A DNA stretch of 64,000 nt. Origin: Amphimedon queenslandica (lineage: Eukaryota > Porifera > Demospongiae > Haplosclerida > Niphatidae). How positions within the stretch are numbered: position 1 is the first letter of the stretch; each line of letters starts with the position of its first letter. The stretch is from positions 84,320 through 148,319 of the forward strand of contig NW_003546427.1 in assembly GCF_000090795.2 (NCBI RefSeq), in the 5' to 3' direction. This document shows positions 57,531 through 64,000 of this stretch, piece after piece. The position numbers and the translations under genes are program-made. The notes under the pieces were generated by a model. That model did no database searches. It had not been told where the DNA came from and saw only the letters and a list, made by a program, of their open reading frames with translations.

Positions 57531-60500
57531 CTAATCTTCTGTTTCTTCAATAATGGGAGAAGGACTTGCTGATTTTTCATTTGGTTCTGGAGAAGGAGAT
57601 CTACTCTTAGATCTCGAAGCACTTCTTCTTTCTTCATCACCTACACCCTCATGAGAATCATCATTTTCCCTTGGGGAAGGTGACCTCCTGTCATCATTGG
57701 TTTCATCACGATCACGTGATCGAGAACGACGCTCATTTTCATCATCATCATGAGAATGGTCTCGATCATTAGCTGATCTATCATTAGATCGCTCACGAGA
57801 ATGAGAGCGTGAACGATCAGGAGAGTTGGACCGAGATCTTGAACGGGATCTACTTCTGCTCCTTGAACGAGACCGGGAATGACTACATAAAAATACAAGT
57901 AGTTATTATTGTTATGCACAAGAATGCACGATTATTTGCATGCATCTATAAAATATACCTGCAATACTGCATACAAGTGAATTGCTTAAATGAGAATTGT
58001 AGCATGAACTATTCGGTAAGTACATCTATGCCAAATTAAAGTCTGTAAAGCCAATCAAACTAAGATATATGCTCCCTATGTAGTACATGGCAGTCATACA
58101 CTTTCATTTTTTCCATAAAAGTTCAAACTGCTACAAATTGACATGGTAATTAAGTTATTACATATCATATCTACAAGCATACAAGTATAAAAATTGGTAG
58201 AAATAGATCCTGGTGCATGGTTTAAAGTGTTAAATGCATCACCAAGAATCAAGTTACTTCTATAATTCACTAATTCATACTCTGATTAATCTATCACAGT
58301 TTACATGATATAAACTTTACCTTTTCTTGCGTCCACGATAATCCTCAATTAATCTTATTTTTCGTCCATTAAGATCGGTCCCATTTAATTTTCTGATAGC
58401 ATTTTTCATGTCTTCATATGTAGCATACTCCACAATACTGTGAAAAGGAATTAAATACAATAACTTTAAAGTTATCAAAACCACCAACAATGAATGCATT
58501 AAAAACAGAGGCTGCAATACCAGGGACGGCACAAAGTAAATTGGTAGCAACACACCACAAAACACGTTTCTTTTTACGAAACATCCTCCTTGCAGGAGTC
58601 CACAGATGTTTCTTAACCTTAAGTTCTCATTTTCGTTCTCAAGCGAAGCCTCTGCATGCAATTTAATAAAAATTAAATCAAAATGCTTAGTAGGACATGT
58701 AATCTAAATAAGCATTTGCAAGTCATACATTGTACTTCTCACATACATGTAATTATTATTACACTACAAATATACTCTTTATTTTCTTTACCCTTCTCCT
58801 GTTTTCTGTTTATGTGCATCCGCATAAGTTATTTCACCTGCAGTTCTCATAAAGTCTTTCAAATCCTAAAACACATACAAATAAATCAAGATCTCACATC
58901 AAGCAAAAAAATACTCAAGCAACTGACATGCTCTGTATCTTGTATGGTGCCACACACTAACAATTGACATATAATAGATACTGAGACACCTTACTTAGTT
59001 TAGACACAACATGTACGTACCGGTTGCTCAATACTCTCTGTACATAACACAACTGCCTCATTTACAGACCCAGGAATATAGGAAAGGATTTGATGATGGG
59101 GCACAGAACAGAGTTGGAGTAGTGCAGTAAAGACAGACACTAGTAGTGCACAGGCACAGGGCCACACATATGTACTCATAAAACACATACAAACTAAAAA
59201 AAATCGAAGGCAAATGCTGGTCTACCCAACACTAATAGGAAGATGCGGCCACTGGCCAGGCTCAGAACAAAAAGGTAGAGACACAGAGGGAGATAGCACA
59301 GGAAGGGATGGAACACGTCTTAAGATCACACCCCAAAGTCCCATATAGTCACAGACAGGGCCATACCATAGAACAGAGTGAGTGAGTACCATTGACATTT
59401 AGTAAGCCTTTAATAAATATAAGTAATAAAATAATAATAATTATATATTCAGAAAGCAACATGCAGGATACCAAAAAGAAACACTAGATTAATAAAACGA
59501 ATACCTACATGTACAATGACAGCTACATTTATGGGCTACATGCTTATAACAAAAGCCAGCAATAAAGCTGTCATTACAAATTTTGAACTTCCAAATTAAC
59601 TATAATTTTTGACAATTTGTAACAATAAACAAAAAGGCCATAAGAGACAAACCTGCCAACTAACTCTACTAGATACATTCTCAACCAAAATTCTGAAATC
59701 AGTCCTAAGAGGAGGGCCATACCTGTAGAGTACATTGTATATCAATGAATGATCATTGAATAATACACCTACTTGGAAGCATTAGAGCGTCCATCACGCC
59801 CACGATCTTGACGGAAATCACGACCACCACCTCTCCTATCCCTGTAATCATCCCTGTCTCTATTACCACGGGCATGCTCAACAATCACTCTAAACAACCA
59901 TTAAAAAGGAAGAACGTGTACTATATACACCAAAAACTATTAAATTAAAGTCTGCATTTCCCACTATTACAAACCAAAAATGAATGTGACAGTGATTAAA
60001 AAAAAAAAAAGAAAATAATTTACCTTTCTCCAAGGAGTTCACGGCCGTGCAACTCGTATACAGCATCTTCAGCATCACGATAATCATCAAACTCCTGTAT
60101 TGAATTGTGTAAAACAGAAAGAAAATGAAACATGTGCCTAATTGACAGATACTACAACTTAACAATACTTCTCTTATAACTTAATATACATGTACATGTA
60201 CAATGCAGGCATACCAACCAGGCAATCACTATATACACATTACAACTATGCCATGTAAGTCAACAGTTGTGTGCCAAGCTCAGGCAACAAATACAAAAAA
60301 TGTGCAGTAAAAACATTGTACAGGTACATGTACATACATGTATGTCTTCACAACACTACATGGAAATACTAAAATTATCAACAGAACAAACAATAGGAAA
60401 ACAACATTTTACATTCCTTAGATGTCAGAACACTAGAAACCACTCAACGTTAGTAAATGTACATGTATGGTGCAAGTTCACTATCAAATACAAAAGGGAA

Positions 60501-61401
60501 ATATTTAGGTTCTTGACCGCACTTTTAACAAATTATCGCTGGCAATTAGTTTTGAGCTTTTGCTTCTAATGATCACCCAGAGTGAGAATTGCAAGAGCTA
60601 TAAATTTCATTAATTTTATATACATGGTATCAGCCTACACGTCATAATTGGCTGCCATTTTGGTTGGCAAGTTTGTTAAGGAAGTCTATGGAGGCACAAA
60701 GAAAATGCCTCAATCACCTGCTGTGGCTCTATCAAAAGCTAAAAAGAGCTTGTTATAAGAAAGAACAGCTGTTTTTAAGCTTTTCCTGTCAAAGATTTGG
60801 TCAAATTCGCTCCAGAATTCTTAATATAGGTTTATTTATATGTTGGCCCGTTTGTTCTCCATTGAAAGTTGCCAACTAAAATAGTAGTCGGAATTTATTT
60901 CATCCTAAACCACGCCTTACAAACATAATAATCTTCCCACGCAAGCAATTCTCACTCTGGGTGGTCTATAATAAGTACTGCAGAATACAAAATTTTAGCA
61001 GTCAAAGAAGCTTAATGTACATATTGATAACATTAAAAATGCATTATCATGGTCAAAAAATTTGCACAAACTTCCTTCACAGATCTTGCACATGTTCTTT
61101 TGCATGACAACCAACTTTTAACAAAAATTAGTAACACAAAATTAAAGGGATATGCTTTCTAAAGAAACCATTACACTTCGTTAAGTGAAAAATGATGAGA
61201 AATGAAAATAACCCTGATGTGGCGTATGTTATAGTTCACATTAAATATAACATTTCAGAAACATAAACTCACAACAAAACCAAAGCCATTCTTTAAGTTG
61301 ATGTCCCTTATTCTTCCAAACCCTCTAAAAAATCGTTCCACATCCTTTTCTCTGGCTTGATACGGCAAACGGCCAATGTAAATACGGCTATAACGAGACA
61401 T
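57531..61401 (-). CDS. SRSF4/5/6: SR splicing factor of the SRSF4/5/6 (B52) type
   Basis: Seven exons, 5' to 3': 61273-61401, 60024-60094, 59773-59889, 59653-59722, 58792-58865, 58321-58437 and 57531-57882. They total 930 nt, or 309 residues. The protein binds exonic enhancers and recruits spliceosome components in the nucleus. RRM1 starts at once ([15 protein letters not shown], with RNP1 as NGFGFVEFDDY). A Gly/Arg/Asp linker follows, then the pseudo-RRM with its SWQDLKDFMR signature, TYADAH and [10 protein letters not shown]. The RS tail begins [19 protein letters not shown] and becomes acidic at the end (IIEETED). Two RRMs with SWQDLKD place it with SRSF4/5/6 rather than single-RRM SR proteins. 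The second-to-last intron contains a possible poison exon. Confidence 0.95.
60571..60966. mobile_element. MITE in SR-protein intron 1
   Basis: GATCACCCAGAGTGAGAATT begins the left end and its complement (with one change, GACCACCC) closes the right end at 60966. The terminal repeat is about 22 bp and the element 396 bp. The interior holds a 71-codon frame with no family similarity, so it is non-autonomous. No clear target duplication is visible. Confidence 0.83.
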
Positions 61402-61718
61402 GATGTCTAAAGAAGAAGATACAAATTAAAAGCAAAGTGCCACGCCTACAACCAACAAATTTGTCTACAAGAAACTTTTAAGGAAGGGGATACAACAGTA
61501 CATGAACAAAATAGGTCCTAACAACTATCCACTATGACAAAATTTACAAACTCACTCACTACAATTCAAAAGTAGAAATAAAAATGGCCTCCTCCTTGCT
61601 TTTGCAAAATTGAAGAATGTGCGTCGTTTTGCGCATGCGCACAAACACACTTTAACACAGCCTAAATTTGCCACACCCATGGACCACCTCTTAAAATTAT
61701 CAAATCCATACGAATTCA
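61402..61718. promoter_or_regulatory. Divergent promoter of the SR-protein gene with an NRF-1 palindrome
   Basis: It contains TGCGCATGCGCA at 61630-61641, a perfect self-complementary NRF-1 consensus, roughly midway between the SR-protein start and the candidate start at 61719. Confidence 0.7.
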
Positions 61719-61779
61719 ATGTCTATGTCAAAGTCTAAGTTTATTGAAGAGACAGTAGTGTTAGACAAGCAGACAACAG
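61719..61779 (+). CDS. Probable first coding exon of an unidentified gene
   Basis: ATG at 61719 opens MSMSKSKFIEETVVLDKQTT and runs into a donor G/GTTAGT at 61780. Its place across an NRF-1 promoter from the SR-protein gene fits the divergent-pair pattern of the window. I do not recognise the protein, and no following exon is evident before the window ends, so the rest would lie beyond 64000 or in a short exon I missed. Confidence 0.4.
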
Positions 61780-63042
61780 GTTAGTATGACACCTGTCAGA
61801 GTCCTTTGTGTTCACTGTATCTTGTTTTGCTTTCAAACATTGAAAAATGAAAGACTACATGTAGGTGTAGCCATGTTCACCTACGTGCAAAAATTGAAAG
61901 CTCCTGGTGTGTAGATATGCTGTATGTATATTTAATAATTATGGCATTTCTGATGGAGTAAGGGTTCTATTTGGGATCTTGAAATGAAGTGTATAGTATA
62001 CCAAAAAATTTTTTTCAGTAGCAAAGCAAAGCACTTGTGGTAGCAAAACAGAATTGTGCAGTTGTTAACAGCACTTGTGGCATAGGTGTAGAGTTGATTT
62101 TTACTTGGTTGGTTGTGCTTGTACCCATCAACCCCGCTGGATGGAATTCATCTTATATCTGGGATTTATAGAGCTTTTGCATGAACTTTTATTAAAGGGA
62201 TGGTAGAGCTACATGTAACTTGTCACCATAGGCCATGTTCAGTGGCAAGAAATCCAAGAATATGCATGCAACAAATATGGGAATAGCAACAAACTGGGAT
62301 TTTTATTAGATATATTATAATTTCCTGCAGAATATTATTAAGAGTTTTTCACTCATTATCTTCATCCCCTACCTTTCTCCAGCCTGGAATGTCAACTGAA
62401 ATATTTATTCAGATTTTTTTCTCCATTCCACTATGTGCATGTACTTTTTTTACCATTGGTAGCCATATCCTCCCATTGATTACATCTGTGATAATTTAGT
62501 CATGTACCTCACATTATATTGTGTTGTTTTTAAAGTTAATTTTACAGTAAGTAATACAGTATAGCCAAATATGAGGGGAGAGCTGCATACGTCCCATCTA
62601 AAAAAAGTTTTAAATGTGCTTCAAAATTTGGCAAAAGAGCATGGGCTATAGTACATGGTATTTCATAATATGGTGCTGCATTGGCATGAAATTCTTAACA
62701 CTCATTTTCTCCACACGCTAAGAAAATTTTGCTCTTGAATTGTTTTATAGGATAACAAGTTTTGTGTACCTGTAACAGTCTTCTAATACCACTGAAGGCA
62801 TGTACATGTAAAACTGTATACATCATTTTGATAAAATAAATATACATGTAATTATAAATTGATGACAAATTTTATTTTTAAGCTGACACTATATTGATCA
62901 AAAAATATACCTGCAAAGGTAAAGCATGGTAGAAAAGTGTTAAGGTACATAGCCAAGAAATATTATGCCGATGCAGTACTACTGTAAATCTAGTTATTTT
63001 CAATGCGGAATGGTGTTTGAAAATTTCATATGCTACCTATAA

Positions 63043-63441
63043 GCAAGAGTAGATGATAGTTAGAGAGAGTGTCGAACTGCACTATGCTAGCTGGAATATG
63101 ACTGCGTAGAACTAAGTCACGTGAGACCTGAAGCGTGGGTGTACCTACTAAAAGCATGTGTAGAAGTTTTCATAAGGAACAGTGGAGAACACTTGAAGAA
63201 GCTGCAGACATCATACTAGTACACTTTATAATCCTGCTGAAGCCTGTTATGCAGTACAGCTACAGCAGAGACTCCAAAACGGCCAGTAAACCTTGTTGAG
63301 CAAACTAGGCAGCCATTTTATTCTTCTCAGCCACACCCAGTATGCGGGAATGCCCAAAGATGTGCAAGAAAGTTCTACGCGGTCATATTCCAGATAGCAT
63401 AGTGCAGTTCGACACTCTCTCTAACTATCATCTACTCTTGC
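63043..63441. mobile_element. Young MITE with 70-bp terminal repeats and 5-bp target duplication
   Basis: The left end GCAAGAGTAGATGATAGTTA continues as an inverted repeat of about 70 bp, with only two mismatches to the right end. TATAA is duplicated at 63038-63042 and 63442-63446. The near-identity of the arms indicates a recent insertion. The interior has no transposase. Confidence 0.9.
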
Positions 63442-63587
63442 TATAAGTATACCTACATGTATTTATCCCAATATATACATGTAAATAGGGAAAAGGAAAT
63501 ATTAGCAATTCTAAATTTAGTATGCCACATTGCTATGAAAATTACCATCACTTGAAATATACCAGATTTATGGTATTGCCCAAAGTT

Positions 63588-63663
63588 AATGAATCAAGCC
63601 TGGATACAGCCCTGATAACCTATCAGGACTGTATCAGTCAAGTATTCAGGCTTGTGATTCATT
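63588..63663. repeat. Foldback hairpin of 76 bp
   Basis: AATGAATCA at 63588-63596 pairs with TGATTCATT at 63655-63663, and CCTGATA (63611-63617) with TATCAGG (63621-63627) around a three-base loop. The arms differ in length by about 13 bases, leaving a bulge. Confidence 0.6.
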
Positions 63664-64000
63664 GATGTGAGGCAGTAGTACTGTATTAGAATGATAATTT
63701 TTGGCAGTGTACTTGTACTATACGTATAAGTTAAAGTAAAGTGATCATGTTTCTACATGTACAAAGTCAGCAGTGCTTTGAAACAAATATGGAGGTCTTT
63801 TAAATGCAAATACAAATACATGTACATGTACATTGAATTTGAATCTCTCATATACAGATACTTTAAACTTAATATTTACATGTAAACCCAGTAAAATACG
63901 GATACTTTGTATTTGACCCCAAGTCTGCTTATTGTCAACCCCTTATTGTTCACTAGAAGCATAATAAGGTTGATAGTGTCTCTATAGGTCTTAATTAATA

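Larger units (their letters stand above)
61780..64000. other. Intron or intergenic sequence at the right edge
   Basis: No coding exon is supported. It contains the young MITE at 63043-63441, the foldback at 63588-63663, a twice-repeated AGCACTTGTGG (62026-62080) and several TACATGTA motifs. It is probably the first intron of the gene starting at 61719. Confidence 0.45.

Noticed and set aside
58317-58661. A longer coding reading starting [18 protein letters not shown]
   Set aside because: It runs through an intron; the true exon starts at 58437 with the RRM sequence [10 protein letters not shown], in phase with the previous exon.
60664-60879. A 71-codon protein gene inside the MITE at 60571-60966
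   Set aside because: There is no similarity to any family I know, no splice context, and it lies within a non-autonomous element inside an intron.

Overview
The window reads as nuclear DNA of an early-branching animal, most likely a demosponge such as Amphimedon. It is AT-rich. Its genes are intron-rich, with very short GT-AG introns (many of 42-60 nt) between longer ones loaded with the palindromic repeat TACATGTA and with small inverted-repeat transposons. The proteins are animal orthologues with little loss of sequence. I rebuilt exon structures by hand from splice sites, phase and family similarity. In every complete model the exon lengths sum to a whole number of codons.

Layout. At 308-3422 (+) is the 3' part of a NOD-like receptor (death-fold, NACHT, leucine-rich repeats). 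At 3620-6751 (+) is a secreted glycoside hydrolase family 76 protein with a cysteine-rich tail ending in somatomedin B domains; the second of these is split by a 640-bp transposon whose ends nearly match a phase-compatible intron. COX17 (-) and SF3A1 (+) form a divergent pair at 7797-15057. An eight-finger C2H2 factor resembling the ZXD family spans 18453-26366 (+). A MARK/PAR-1 kinase (-, 17 exons) fills 28999-38879, divergent from PDRG1 (+, 39321-40895). STIP1/HOP (-, 41019-46167) and SELENON (-, 46460-50117) lie head to tail. ZFPL1 (+, 50303-52834) is divergent from SELENON. SRP9 (-, 53147-53685) and ZCCHC9 (+, 53869-56989) form another divergent pair. An SR splicing factor of the SRSF4/5/6 type (-, 57531-61401) faces a probable first exon of an unidentified gene (+, 61719-61779).

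From COX17 onward most genes alternate as divergent pairs sharing 180-450 bp promoters. Two of these promoters carry perfect NRF-1 type palindromes. The genes are mostly housekeeping: mitochondrial copper delivery, U2 snRNP and SR splicing factors, HSP70/HSP90 co-chaperone, ER selenoprotein, Golgi RING protein and signal recognition particle.

The best finds are: (1) a selenoprotein N gene with all its recoding signals visible, namely an in-frame UGA in a SCUG motif, a strong stem-loop starting 6 nt after it, and a SECIS-like element 69 nt past the stop codon with an unusual GUGA core; (2) the transposon apparently acting as an intron inside a somatomedin B domain; (3) several families of small inverted-repeat elements, including a nested pair and a very young copy. 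I saw no CRISPR array, tRNA, rRNA or retroviral element.
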